Positions 10,331 to 22,868 of a DNA stretch of 64,000 nucleotides are shown here, piece after piece; position 1 is the first letter of the stretch, and every line of letters starts with the position of its first letter. Below the pieces are notes generated by a model, which saw nothing but the letters and a program-made list of their open reading frames with translations, made no database searches and was not told the DNA's origin. The stretch covers positions 124,001-188,000 of the forward strand of contig JAOCPU010000046.1 in the NCBI GenBank assembly GCA_035772785.1, read 5' to 3'. A program made the translations under genes and the position numbers. Source of the DNA: Phlebiopsis flavidoalba (Eukaryota; Basidiomycota; Agaricomycetes; Polyporales; Phanerochaetaceae).

Positions 10331-12878
10331 ATGACCTTCGCACCGACCTTCCTCGCCCTCCTCGCGATCTGTACCGCGCGGCGACCTCGTGCGTGCCCGG
10401 GAGAAGAGGGCCACGCCCACGAGCACGTGCACAAGCGCGAGTTTCCCCAGGTGCCGCTCCCGCCCCCGACTTCGCCCGCTTCAGTGGGGAGACGTGAACA
10501 TCATTCACACCACCGATAGCCATGGCTGGCTCCTCGCATAGACACCAGGAAGGCGTCGGCCCCCGCTACCCGAGCCCAACTACAGGTGCGTCTCGTGTCT
10601 TAGACATCATACATACAAGTATTCTTGAACTCACGACCGACGACTTTTGTGTTTGCCAGCGGTGACCTGTCGGTGACTTCGCTTCGTTCGTAGCTCGCAT
10701 ATGAAGCAAATTGCCCGGCGGTAAGTTTGTCGCACCCGCCTCGCGCCCATTGAAAGAGTTGCTGATATAGGTTCTCTCATCAATCCAGGAGAAGAATGTC
10801 GATCTGTTGCTCGTTGATTCGGGTGATTTGCACGACGGGAACAAGGTCCTCTCTGACGGCTTCCCACCCGGCGGCGTCGACGCCCACGAGGTTTGCCTGC
10901 GACGTTTCCCCATAGTGTGGGGTGTGATACTGACCGTCTGAGTTCTGACAGAACTAACAGTTCATCTCCAAGCTTCCGGACGACGTCATGGCGATCGCGG
11001 AAAGTGAGTTTCCTCCGAACCATTTGCACCCGTCTTCTTTTCTGGCACTAATAAACGCAATTAGCCACTGAGCTGTACATCTACAACAACACGCTCGACA
11101 TGTACAAGAACTTTGTCCCGAAGCTCAACGGCCGCTACCTCTCCTCGTAACGTGAACATCACCGTCCCGGACAAGCCATCACGGCAAACCCCGTCATGCG
11201 TGCCCGTCGGCGAGCGCTTTGCCAAGTTCAAGACTCGCAAGGGCCGCAAGGTCACCTCTTTGTGCTCGGCGTGGCTGTTCGACTTGTACTGGCAACGACG
11301 ACAACACCACCGTGCAGAAGGTCGATAGATATGGTCAAGGAGAATTGGTTTGCCGAGGCCATCAAGGAGGAGCCGGAACTTTTTCCTTCTCGTTGGGTGA
11401 AGTTTTCTGAGTTGATCTCTTGTTTAAGGGGCTTTTCTGACGAAATGACAACGACAGTCAACATGCAGGTTCAGAAGGACAAGTGTATGTTTCCTTGCAA
11501 ATTCCATCGAACACAGGATGCTGATTACACGATAGGGCCCTACGTTTTCAACGCGTTTCCTTGCCGTTCACACCCGACTACTCCCATTCTTATTCTCGGT
11601 GGAACCGACACTCACATTCGTGGGACTGCGTTGAGTATTAAATGAGGAATGACACATGAACAGAGCTCAATTTTTTGAATAGTGCAAACTTCGGATGTGT
11701 CGCATCTGTATCATGTCGCTCGTAGGAGCGGTTCGCTATATGGAGAGAAACCGTTGGCTGGATGATAGGTATGTGTTTCACCCCAGTTTTGGCGACTGGC
11801 TCCGCGACTTATAAACGATCGCTTGCCTAGGTCATGGACCTCGACCACAAGCGGCAGTAACAAGAACCTTACCATTCCTCTCGACCGCTACCTTGACCCC
11901 AACCGTGTGTTTCGTACGAGGTATGTCGCTTTCATATATCCGTCAATAGCCAATACATGTACTGACGGCGTACAGTGGCACACTCCCCGTCGCAGCAACT
12001 TTACTTCGACACTGGCGTTGGCAAGTCTATCACCAAGGGCCTCGAGAAGCTTGCCAAGGCGTTCGACCTCTCCTCTACTTTCGGCATTGCTCCACACGAC
12101 TTCACGCTGCTCTCGGCGTGCCCCGTACCCCTCGATGACTCGCTTCTCACACTCTTCGCTCAAGAGGCGCTCCCCGTCGCACTCGCATTGAACAACACGC
12201 GCGCAAACATCCCGAACCGCATCATTACCAACAGCGGCTCGCAGCGCTTCGACGTCTTTGCAGGACCATTCACGAAGAACGACCAGCTGACCGCGTCGCC
12301 GTTCGCGGACGCGTTCGCTTTACATACCCGAGGTGCCCGCTTGGCGTCGCGAACAAGGTCTTCTCGACCCTCAACGGCGACGGCGCGGACGAGAAGCGCA
12401 GCGTTGAGCGTCGTACCGAGGGCGAGATGTATGGGCGTGGCCATGTTGAGAACATCTACCGCGAGTGGCTCGAGGCGATGGACCGCCGAGATGGCGTTGA
12501 GCGCCGTTGCGATGCAAAACGCAACGCTCGGCTATGTGGACCTCCGACGTGAGCCCGTTTTTCTTCTTCGCGCCAACCTCAGACCTGACATGATATGTTG
12601 ACTTGCAGTCCTGCCCTGGTGTCGGCGATGACATCCTTCACTCTCCGCTCCCCTTCTACAGCTCGCCGGACTTCATCGCATCGAACCCGCCGAATGTGAC
12701 TGATGACACGACCATCGATCTCGTCTTCGTCGACTTCATCGAGAGCCAGCTGCTGAAAGTGCTCAACACCGTTCAGACTAAAACCGCGAAGAATTTCACT
12801 TCGGCAGACGTGTCGGTGTACTCACCGACCCTAGCGAGCGCGGTCCTCGGCCTGTACGCGCAGGAGGCATGGAACTGA
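10331..12878 (+). pseudogene. secreted metallophosphoesterase / 5'-nucleotidase-like, copy 1
   Basis: Calcineurin-like phosphoesterase fused to a 5'-nucleotidase-type C-terminal domain, resembling yeast YHR202W-type proteins. It begins with a signal peptide (MTFAPTFLALLAICTA) and a His-rich segment. Metal-site motifs: [11 protein letters not shown] (about 10495-10530), LLLVDSGDLHDG (10800-10840), an intron-split N-H-E with ELYIYNNTLDMYKNFVPKLN after it (11066-11125), and a degraded GGTDTHIRG where GGHTHIRD is expected (11595-11625). The C-terminal half shows GKSITKGLEKLAKAFDL, ALPVALALNNTRANIPNRI, RFDVFAGPFTKNDQ and a final LYAQEAWN. Breaks: frameshift just before LQWGDVN, a stop after HGWLLA, one extra T inside NHE, and others. 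It is followed within 700 bp by a tandem copy. Confidence 0.8.
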
Positions 12879-13508
12879 GTTTCTGGTAGGACATCTAAGT
12901 AGTGCTTTTGTTTACAATCTCTGTGCCGTCTATACGGCCTAATCATTTTCCTTGTAATCTCACTCGTGCTCTGTGGCCTCCTCTGTCACTTGGAGCAGCC
13001 ATATTCAACGCACATCACTCCATCATTTGGTATTTTCTACTAGAGGGGCCGACCCTTCCTATCTGTGCTGATGCCCGGTGGTTCGTATATCGCTGTCGTC
13101 AGCTGCGATCTGCAAAATGAGGTACCGAAACTTCTGCGTTTTGAGTGGAAGGGACCACGGGACACTACTGATGACCCCGCCGCTTACCATATAGGTAAAC
13201 GGCGGGGCGCCACACAGAGAGCTCCTGCTCAGTCGCATTCTGCAATGGCAAGCTGGCTTATTATATATCTTGCAGGCTTCACCTGTCTAGATATATGTTT
13301 CTTCTCCCCGAATTATCGCACAATAATTATCTTTGCCCTTCAGCCGACCCACGTTCAACAATGGACGCAGTGTCCCCGGGTCCGCTCTCCTTGCACTCAA
13401 TCAAAGATCGACCCTGCTTAGTCAGCTAACCACATCTCTTGCTCGACTGGCAGCGAACCCTAGCGACAGGACGAAACGAAGAAAACGCGCCCCTGATGAC
13501 TGTGCGCA

Positions 13509-13515
13509 TATAAAG
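13509..13515 (+). promoter_or_regulatory. TATA box of phosphoesterase copy 2
   Basis: TATAAAG, 62 nt ahead of the ATG at 13571. Confidence 0.55.
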
Positions 13516-13570
13516 ACCTCTGCCAGCCGGCGGCACGACCGACGCGTCTTGTCTCCAACTCTTCGTAGCC

Positions 13571-16250
13571 ATGCTGGTGTGCTCGCCGACGTTCGTCGCG
13601 TTGCTCGCGCTCTGCGCGACGGTGTTCGCGTGTCCGGGAGAGGGCGGGCACCACCATCATGCACACGCGCATAAGCGCGAGTATCCGCAAGTACCACTCG
13701 CACCGCCGGCGCGGCCGCTGCAGTGGGGAGACGTGAATGTTATTCATACCACGGATAGCCATGGTTGGCTGCTTGGCCACCAAAAGCACTCTTTCCCAGA
13801 GCCCAATTACAGGTGAGTACGATTAAGTATGTACTCATCGAAGTCGCTCACAGAGATAACCTCCTTCGAAGCGGTGACTTTGGTGACTTTGCATCCTTCG
13901 TCTCGCATATGAAGCAAATTGCATTGGTATGCACGCTTGAACGTAAACCGCTATATGCCTAGTGGCTGATAATGCCACAGGAGAAAGACGTAGATCTCCT
14001 ACTTGTTGACTCCGGCGACTTGCACGACGGAACTGGGATAACCGATTGACTTTCCAGCTGGCAACGTTGATGCTCACGATGTTGTTTGTGTTCCTCGCCT
14101 CTTGAAGGTGCTAAACTTACGACATGGTGAAATTTTAGGCGAATAAGTTTCATTGCTGAACTTCCATAAGACCACGGACCGCCCCCCCCCCCCCGATGGC
14201 CATTGGCAAGTAAGTATCTGTCACTTCTTTCTCTTAGATTTTGTCTGCTCCATAGTCCTTTCCATTCAGCCACGAACTTTTACATCTACGCCATCACCCT
14301 CGATATGCACCAAAACTTTGTGCCGAAGCTGAACGGCCGCTACCTGTTGTCCTCCAACGTCAACATTTACCGTACCGGATAAGCACGGGAAACCCCGTGA
14401 GCGTTCAGTCGGCGGTAAAGACACTTTTTGTACCCATTATGTACGCATGTCTGAATAATTCGCATCAAGACCGCTTTGCAAAATTCAAAACACGTAAGGG
14501 GCGCAAAGTCACATCATTAGGCGTTTCTCTTCGATTTTACCGGAAACGACAAGAACACCACTGTGCAGAAGGTCGAGGACATGGTCAAGGAAAGCTGGTT
14601 CAGCGAAGCTATCAGTGAAGAACCGGATTTCTTCCTCCTAGTCGGGTACCGTATCGTCCATCCTACATGCTTGGGTCATTGGGTTCTGAGATTGTTTCTG
14701 AAGTCATATGGCGGTTCAGAAGAACAAGTGTGAGCCGATCTATTACTAAACCGTTTCATATTCTGAGCACACTTAGGGCCTTACGTGTTCAAACGCTATC
14801 CGAGCCGTCCATCCAACCACGCCTATTCTGATCTTCGGAGGACATACGCACATTCGTGATGTGGTAAGTTCTGTTGCCGGCGATGACTAAACTACAAAAC
14901 CTCATAATTGTTTTCAGTTTCAACTGACGTCGTTCGATTCAAGCAGACGTCCCTCGAAAGCCGGCCGTTACATGGAAAACTGTTGGGTGGTTACGAGTAC
15001 GTTCGCGTCTGCCTCCCTAAGACCAATTTCGTTGCTCAAATTCGACTTCTACAGGCGCTCCCTCCTCTTATCCCATGAACCTGGATCAGACAGGCAGCAC
15101 AAACAACTTGACGTCCTCCAGGCGTTATTTAGATTCCTAACCGGGTGACATTCGAGGTGTGTTTTCTCACGAGAGCCGAGGTGATATTCCCGACTTAGTC
15201 GAACACTTTTTCCGTAGTGGCACACCAAGCGCAGTAACTCCACATTCGACACAGCACACGGCAAATCCATCACCAAAGGTCTTGAAAAGCTCGCAGACAA
15301 GTACGATCTCAACTACGTGTACGGGCCGCTCCGCAAGATTACACGATCAGTACGGTACGTTGGCACTACTGTCAGGTGTTACAGTGAGACGGGTGACTGA
15401 AACACTGAACCCCACCCCTCCCCCCCCCCCCTGGTTTTCAGTTGCCCCATACACCAGCAAACGACCTCTGCGCTGATCACGTCTTTTAGCCAAGGAAGTT
15501 CTCCCCGTTTGCGACCTGCGGTCAACAAACACTCGCGCAGACACTCCGAACTATCATTTTGTCATCGTTCAACACGTGGCTCTCACTGCGCTTCGACGTC
15601 GTTATGCTGTGGGGACGTTCACAAAGAATGACCTTTAATTCACATCCTCCCCCGTCACCAATTACTTCTTGTATATCCCTGATGTGCCCGCTGGCGTAGC
15701 GAACGAGGTCCTCGCGGAGCTCACGAAGGAGGGGCGAGACACGGCGACGCAGGGACCTGGAGATGAGGGAGCAGCTCGACGCGCGCGGTGATGTGGACCA
15801 CATCTACAGGGAGTGGCTCGAGCGTATGGACAACATCATGGTGCCGAGCGGAGGGACATTGCACCACAGAACGCTAGCCCTTGGCTACGTAAACATCCGA
15901 CGTACGCATTCTCTTCCTACCGCTCACGCGTTATCAGCTGAAGTCTTGTAATCTGTAGGCTGCGCTGGCGTACGGCGACGACATTCTTCACGGCCGCCCC
16001 TCCCGTTCTATAGCCACGCACCGACTACGCTGCCTCGGATCCGCCGGCGGTCAGCGACGACACAAAACACCATTCGCCAATCGCGACCATCGTCTTTTCG
16101 ACAACTGTTTTCGAGGCGCAGCTGCTCACCGTGACTAAACAGTGTCCAGTGTCTGCGAAGAACTACACCACAGCTGATGTGTCGACCTACTCTACCCACT
16201 TTGATCAATGCCGTATTCGGGCTGTATGCGCAGGGAGAAGTGGAAACTGA
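13571..16250 (+). pseudogene. secreted metallophosphoesterase / 5'-nucleotidase-like, copy 2
   Basis: Tandem paralogue of the gene at 10331-12878 with the same exon order. Exon 1 (13571-13813) is fully open: signal peptide [20 protein letters not shown], a His-rich stretch, then [19 protein letters not shown] carrying the D-x-H metal motif. Next come GDFGDFASFVSHMKQIA, EKDVDLLLVDSGDLHDG, an N-H-E split by an intron (14211-14275), and GGHTHIRD near 14840, here intact unlike in copy 1. The C-terminal domain is recognisable (GKSITKGLEKLADKYDL, FTKND, RTLALGYVNIR) up to about 16250. Breaks: a stop after DGTGITD, a run of 13 C between the KLP and MAIGN motifs, and frame changes in the C-terminal half. 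Transcription from its own TATA box is likely; a full product is not, unless the indels are sequence errors. Confidence 0.8.
14182..14194. repeat. poly-C tract inside a coding exon
   Basis: Thirteen C in a row where copy 1 reads smoothly from KLPDDV to MAIA. The insertion shifts the frame just before the NHE metal motif. Confidence 0.7.
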
Positions 16251-17244
16251 GAGGCAGAGTATCAGTGCTCAGACTTGCAATAGCTTACACACAATCTAGT
16301 GTCACCAGCAACCCATGGCCGCTATTTCATTACCGAAGTTTCCCTTAGGTACGGTAAATCACCTCTGCCTTTCGCTCATCTCGGAAGCCATACGCCCACC
16401 GTTACTTCTCTGGCCGCGTATCCCCCACCCGCGTCTGTGAAAACATAGCTGTGAGCTCCCGAAAGAACCAATAGGGCACACAACGTACGCTGCGAGCTCC
16501 TCCCCGCTGATGAAGAATAAACTGTCTTCTTCCTCGTCTGCTGGGGCCAGTTTCTTCTGGAGATCCTGACACGTCCGCAGTGACATTCTCGACGCTGTGT
16601 GGCTGGAGATCAGTCTTCCAACGCTGCGGCCAACGGCGCTGATGCGACGTACAGAGTATCACCCTGATTTAATGCTGCAGATGCCCGTTCGGGCGCAACA
16701 GTGGTGGTATGTGAGCTCCCTGAGCATCGTTGACTGTGGTAGCTTGATGATTGGAAGCCATTCGGTAGAGAAGAGTGCGTTGGAAGGGTTGATCTGGTGA
16801 GGTTCGCTTCATGGTTATATACGCCGAAAGCCTTTATGCAGCCTGGACCAAGCAGCCACTTACTACACCAGCTACCGGGGGGCTTTTGTTTTACGCCACA
16901 CTTCACTTGGTGACGAGAAGCATCGACCACTGTCGTAGAACAAGCGCTCTGCCGCCATGTTTTGCTTTCAGCGGCTCTGCGAGAATAATTGGGCAATATG
17001 AGTGATCAGGTACGCACCATCATGAGTGGCCTTCTCTTGTCAGAAACAAGGTTGCTGGTCGTGTCCTTCATGAATCAACAAGGGATACATTTGACCCATC
17101 AGCGTCAGCTGTAAGTTAGGCTGTGCTCTTCATTGCATTGGGTTCAATGAATCGTTGTCAAACGAACAGCGCTGAGGACGATCTAAAGCCACAACACTAT
17201 TTGGCTGCTCGCTGTCAACGTTCAGACAACAGACGTCGACGATA
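16251..17244. other. no gene recognised
   Basis: Follows the 3' end of phosphoesterase copy 2. Short open frames on both strands, none similar to anything I know; no repeat seen. Confidence 0.35.
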
Positions 17245-17344
17245 GCATGCCTAGCTATAGTAGTTGGCTTCAGGAGCGCGTGAGAAACTGATTTGCACAA
17301 CGTGCGATTGTGATGCGGAGGTTCAATCCTCGCTGAGAGCTTTT
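17245..17344 (+). other. tRNA-like remnant or SINE head
   Basis: TAGCTATAGTAGTTGG resembles a Pol III A box with inserted bases. Sixty-odd bases later GGTTCAATCC matches a B box, and a TTTT run follows at 17341-17344. GCGCGT and ACGTGC can pair as an anticodon stem. The 3' acceptor side TGAGAGC has no partner at the 5' end and the T loop is one base short, so this is not a working tRNA. It may be a decayed tRNA or the head of a tRNA-derived element. Confidence 0.25.
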
Positions 17345-17789
17345 CTCTCGATAATTTTCTGGTCTCAGCGTGTTGATTTCGTTTAAATGAATTTCGGATC
17401 CTTCTCGCGTGTTTTGTCCAGTGTACGATTAGAATTTGTTCACGAAAAAAATTCTCACATGGATTTAATACTGACTAAGAGCTGCAATTATGGGATTCAG
17501 CCTGAGTTGCTCACACACCGTGGCTCAAGGCTTCAGGCCACTCGGTTCCAGTGCGACGTCGCTTAAATTCGACGCATGTTCTTACGGCTTGTAAAAGTGT
17601 CCTGGACAATGATAATCCCCAAAAATGTATAGCGGACATTGCGGCTTCTCCTCCAGTGCGTTTCATTGCAGCCACTAAACAGAATGCGTAGTGCTCCACA
17701 GACACTCACTTGCCTGTAACTCTTGATATTGGGTCAAAACTCCGCTGACCAAGTTTTCGCTGGTGTTCGGGAACCATTGAGTGTGTCCT

Positions 17790-19602
17790 AATCAGGTCTT
17801 GTCATTTGGCTCCAGGTATCTCTGATTCGCTCTGCGCTGTTCCGGCTGTTCACGCTCTCTACCCGTGGGCGTTTCGTTAACCGCGCAGAACTCCTGCCCT
17901 TCGTTGTTAGCTGTGTGGACCTCATTGGTATACGTTCCGTTTTATTCCGCGCTGGTGTCACTCAAAGTCCAGCAGAGAATCATAAGAAATGGCCAGATAG
18001 TGATGAAGACAAGAGCCCGTGCGTTTGATATGATTCCTACGCCTCCTTGACTATATGAAGGCTCCCTGTTGGCCTTAGCTCATAGAAATCTAATCCTCTA
18101 TGGTAGTGTGCTCCATGTGCTCCCTGCAGACCCTCAAGTAGTAGTGTGACTCCACGCCTGTTCACCACTATGTAGGGTTATACGTGTTACACCGTTCTCC
18201 GTCACAGCTACATCTTCCTTCGTTGTAGGCTCACAATGTCTTTATCCTGGATGACGGAAACGCTGGAGATACCTGCCACTGTAGCCGGCGGAGGCAGAGC
18301 AAAAACTACTCTTTCGTGCTGTGACGATAGCAATGTTTCTTCTTTTCTGACGGCGCATGATCGCCCTTCTTGGATGTCATCCTTGTCTGTGCGACTACAT
18401 TATAATATCATGGGCTTTATAGGATGGATTCCCTCGAGTTTTCGCAATCCCCGCTTTTTCCGGAGCGCTTCAATCCAAGTCGTAGCTGGGAGTGTATAAA
18501 TTTGTGTCCACTATCCGCAAGTGCATGTGCGTATACATGTTTGACGATTGGATAGTGTATACTCCTAGGTGATAGCATTATCTTACTTGGAGAGCATGGT
18601 GTGCTCTGAATCGTAGCAGGCTGGTCTTTTTGCCATTTCCGGGCCATGCTTTTAACATGCACCTTGTGGGAATCACCTTTGCGTACGCACGATAGGGACA
18701 ACTTGCCTAACCTCTTTCTATACAAGGATCTTGCAATAGGCCTATGTCATGCTTGTCATAGTTGCACCTGCCGCGCTAGAACCACCTATTCATTACGGTC
18801 CGTTCACCTCTGGGGCTTTTAAAAAAATATTTAGCAGGGTCGAGTCGGTCTAATCCTTCGTAACGACAATGTCTGGGCTGGGCTGTGGTTCATGATCGCC
18901 AATCCGTTTTTCTGGTACAATCTTTCTTCCTTCTAGCGCGTACATCCCACTGACAATGTTACTCGGTATTAGGATAGCATCACCTCGAACAGACTGCGAG
19001 CATAGAGCTTACATCTAACGTGAGACATACGTTAGCCACTCAGGTTCTATTTATCACATTCTACCTGTTCCGTCATCGAGTCCGGCGCTCTCTACTGCTG
19101 TACTCTCGTAAGTTCAGAGGCTTTTATCAAACAGGAAACTGACGGTTTACCGTGCCTGTGTAGGATCGTTTGTGGCGGGAACATTCATATCACATACGAG
19201 CGGGGTGTACATCATGCTCGATCTTTTGGCACAATTCACAGTCAGTCACTTCGGTCCATCAGCGCTATGATTGTTGCTTGTTATATTGTCGTGAGAGCTG
19301 ATGTTCGCGTTGCTCCCAGGGCACTTATACCCAACTCTCATCATTGTCCTGGGATGCCTGCAAATGACTCATCGCGATGCGATGGAAAAATTCGAGCAAA
19401 GCGAGCCGTTGCCATCTATTGTGTTTGCACGCAAAACACTCGCCGAGGAGAGAACACTGGCTTTGGTGTTGGTCAGTGGAGCGGAGTCGATGATTTTACA
19501 AGTCGACTTGCGGATGAATCGTTCCCACGAGAAGACGGTCAAGGGAAAGTTGACCATTCGAGGCGGTGATAGAAACATCGAACTGATTTATGAGCGAAGA
19601 TA
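17790..19602 (+). pseudogene. multi-pass membrane protein of a basidiomycete family, disrupted
   Basis: The best-preserved part is the C-terminal half: VIESGALYCCTLV (about 19070-19110), the intramembrane ESGALY-type motif common in basidiomycete 7-helix membrane proteins of unknown function; then GVYIMLDLLAQFT (about 19205-19245); then LYPTLIIVLGCLQMTHRDAM (about 19325-19385) and a cytosolic tail to a stop at 19600. The gene at 21075-22416 on the other strand has the corresponding LVLESGAVM motif, so the two are likely paralogues facing each other. The N-terminal half (17790-18900) shows only short hydrophobic stretches between stops and its limits are uncertain. Function unknown. Confidence 0.5.
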
Positions 19603-20791
19603 GATGTTGGATGTATCTAATTTGAATCACGGTAATAATGCAAAATTGTCATGGGGGGTCATGAACAATTTTATATCTGCGGATGAATCAACAATTGTAA
19701 TCTAATTTTGTTCCGTCACTGAAACTGACTTGTAAGAGACCGCGCCCACAGCTCGTTTGAATTCAAGGCATTTATCGGTTTTAGCATGCAAACACAACTC
19801 AACATCACGCCCTTTGTTCAAAATCTTCACGGCCTGTTCGACTTCCACAAACCAGCTAAAACCTTTTATCATCGTCCCCCGTCCCAGGAGACACAGTATA
19901 CATCAAAGATTGAATCCAAGATCGTATAGGGCAGCTCCTGTACGTGTAGGTGGAGGTGATTGACGGTGTTGAAGGGCGGGATTCACAAACCCCATCCTGC
20001 GCTTTGGCTGCGTTTCTACGTTGAATTTGATCGAGAATGGAATGTCCAATCTCAGCCATTCGTTCCACTTGGCTTTTGTGCGAAGATGAGCCACAATTTA
20101 CTAGCCAGTATTATAAAAAGTCATACCTCTTGCAACCTCCGCTTGGTGTAATGACTTTGATACTATCTTGTTACGTTCATGCTATTGAGCCTTCAATTGG
20201 GAGTGTAGAAAATGAAACGTACTCTCACCTATGTGCGGTTTTGGGTATGAGAATTATGTGCTGAACGGACGCAGGACTACGGTCTTTAAATGCTGTGTAC
20301 TCTTCGTGCCTGCCATGAAATAATTATTTCAGAAGCCGCTTATAGCCACAGTCTCGCTCAAGTGTGGTCGTGTGCTTTACCTCCCACACTATGTTGAAAC
20401 CCTTTTCTGTAGTAGCGTTGCAGAATGGGCCATCCTGGCTTGCTTTTTGTTGAATATCGGTCTGTAAGCCATGTTCCTCGATGGACTCAAGTTGATGAAA
20501 GGAGATATTGAGGAACGGGTTGATTGAAGAGACGTCGTGCACTATGACTGACGATCTTATGCTATTACGCGCCGTGAGAATTATGAGATGCTCTGTCCTG
20601 ATCGTGTGATGATCGTGCAAATGCATCTGTACCACAACAAAATATTACCGGAGACGACTCTTCGGACCTTATTAACGCACACCAAAACTGTGACACCTAT
20701 CAGGAAACATGATGCGACTCCAAGATCCAATGATGAATGACTGTTACGTGACTGTATAAAAATATTTCACATTTGCAGATAGGGCAGCCTC
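19603..20791. other. no gene recognised
   Basis: A 103-codon open frame on the minus strand (20324-20635) matches nothing known. The rest is AT-rich spacer between the membrane-protein remnant and the tRNA. Confidence 0.35.
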
Positions 20792-20795
20792 AAAA
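20792..20795 (-). terminator. Pol III terminator
   Basis: TTTT on the minus strand, two bases after the discriminator of the tRNA-Ala gene. Confidence 0.55.
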
Positions 20796-20797
20796 GA

Positions 20798-20883
20798 TGG
20801 ACACACTGGGAATTGAACCCAGCACCCCCCGCAGTGACATGGATATGCTAAGCGGATGTGATAACCAACTACACCATGTGCCC
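20798..20883 (-). tRNA. tRNA-Ala(AGC): tRNA-Ala (AGC), 12-nt intron
   Basis: A clean cloverleaf. Acceptor GGGCACA/TGTGTCC with discriminator A, D arm GTGTAGTTGGTTATCAC, anticodon stem TCCGC/GCGGG, loop TTAGCA then T after a 12-nt intron (TATCCATGTCAC), variable loop GGGTG, T arm CTGGG TTCAATT CCCAG. Anticodon AGC reads alanine codons after A34-to-inosine editing. Same isoacceptor as 3108-3196 but with an unrelated intron. Confidence 0.9.
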
Positions 20884-21074
20884 TTGCACGTGACACTTAT
20901 TTCAATACAAATATTATATTTCGAAAGTTCGTCGGGTTGGAAACGTGTCCAAGCAAGGTCGAGAGCGTCCGTATGCGCAACATGCAACTTCCGCAGTGGC
21001 ACAGCGTAAGCGTGGATCTCTAGACGAGCATTAACCTGATAATTTTCGCGAGTCAATCAAACCCGGCCGCCCCC

Positions 21075-22416
21075 CTAAGTCCACACTGAATCGGAGCGGG
21101 AGCTTGGTGGTGGGCGCACGGGCTTGTCAGTGGAATGTATGATATCCTCGACAATTGTACCCCTCGTGCCAAGGTTCTGATTTTCTCTGAAGTGCATTGT
21201 TGAGAATCGTTGCTCGTATTGCTCGGTTGTGCGGTTTCCGATAGCGACGTTGAAATGAACCAGGATGATGACCGAAGCCGGAACGAGTCCCTTCACGTCG
21301 TTAGGCTGACCACCTTATTCAGCAGTTCTGGTATAATCACTTACCATCAAAGGGTGTCCTGCCAGTTCAATACCACGTAAGCTGCTGAGTTGTTGCATTT
21401 TTCGAGAATTAATCCAATCAGCTGTACACATGGCATAGTCAGGGTTTCGTTAGCTACGGTCAACACACGCATAGCATGCTTTTGCTTACGAGGGCTGAGA
21501 TCATAACAGCACCAGACTCGAGAACGAGGAGCATCGCTCGAGTGATATAGCTTTTCTCCGATGGAGGCTGGATACTCCCATTCTTGAGAATCCGCTTCGT
21601 GTGCCATTGTTGGATACCTGAAAGTATGACCCGTTTAGTTGAGTTCACAAAAGGATCTGGTACGAGACAACTTACGTTAATCGTGCCACGATAAGAAAGG
21701 TATTCAGGCCTGTACTTGCGACAAGGGAGGGCGGATACAGGAATAAATGAAAAGAAGGTGAAAGGACCGTGGTTCGAGTTTAGTCCGTAAACTGCTCCGA
21801 TGATACCTATCACTGTTGAACGACACGGGGGACTGTTAATCACCTGGATAAAGGATATGGGTAGAGGATGCATCTTACCGAACGATGTTGTCGAGAGAAA
21901 GAAGGGCACGACAATGATCCACCATTGCCGGGACCATACACAATCCAAACGCGCAGATGAGAATGTAGTTCTCCGAGCAAGGCCTGGCATCGAGTTGAGA
22001 ACCTATCATAGCTACAGACGGAATATATGACTCACCAAAAGCATTGACAGAATCATTTGCATCTGTGCCACTTGGCTGACCGGAAGGTCATTGACGAATG
22101 TTTGCGTATAGGCTCGAGCCCATATGTATGGTCTCCAGAATAAATTGAACAACTGAGGTCAAGAGGAGTAGCTTGTATGATAGTGAGAGACCCTTGTAAG
22201 AGCTGTGGCACGTCGAAGTAACTTCAGCAACCTGACGGTCCTGGGCAGCTCATATGCGTACAATAGCACATAAACTATGATCGACTCCAGAATGCAAAAG
22301 AACCCTACATGTATAGTAAGCTTATGTGAGGGGATTCAGATTAAGAATGTCGCACCGTAGAATAAAGTCTCCCCAAATAGGTTCAAGACGCCTTGTTGCT
22401 CGTCATTCAATGCCAT
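21075..22416 (-). CDS. multi-pass membrane protein of a basidiomycete family
   Basis: The ATG at 22414-22416 opens MALNDEQQGVLNLFGETLFYG, the typical N-terminus of a large basidiomycete membrane-protein family of unknown function. An intron follows, then FFCILESIIVYVLLYAYEL (helix). Later come LFNLFWRPYIWARAYTQTF with NDLPVSQVAQMQMILSMLL, WWIIVVPFFLSTTSFG, VIGIIGAVYGLN, HTKRILKNGSIQPPSEKSYI, TRAMLLVLESGAVMISALVS (ESGALY-type motif), AAYVVLNWQDTL and a tail ending SSRSDSVWT at 21075. Short introns separate most pieces. Some joints need an unusual splice or one-base shift (around 22140 and 22200), but overall this copy is much better kept than the one at 17790-19602. Probably a receptor- or sensor-like membrane protein; no direct evidence for a function. 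Confidence 0.65.
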
Positions 22417-22868
22417 GTCGTTTTATGAGACCGTGAGGGAGCCCGAGGAGGGTACCCTACTAAAAGTCAGCCCTTGGTAATATACGATGCAGAACCCTTT
22501 GCGCCCAAAGCCGGGAGAGGCATGGAAGCGTTCCATGTAACCGCCCCGCCTACCTCGGTGCCTATTATCTCCCACTGAGCGACTTCCCAGGGAGAACGGT
22601 AGTTCAGCCATCCGCCGTTCCGTTTCGTCAGATGCTGGAGCTGTACGTGCTTCTAGCGGTTCCTTGTATGGTGAGGCTGTGGGATGAACTGTGGAGGCTG
22701 CGTGGCAGGCAAGCTCTCACTTGATCCGTATAGTGTTAAGTGAGATGTCTCGTGTAGGTGGCATACTTGCTTAACGGGGAAAGGACAGACGGCGATACCA
22801 CTACCTGTGTGACAAGCACGGGGGGATTTGAATGTGAGGGCGAATCCCTTTCCGCTTAGTACTACTGT
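22417..22868. other. intergenic
   Basis: Region between the start of the membrane-protein gene and the end of the F-box gene, both on the minus strand. No gene seen. Confidence 0.4.
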
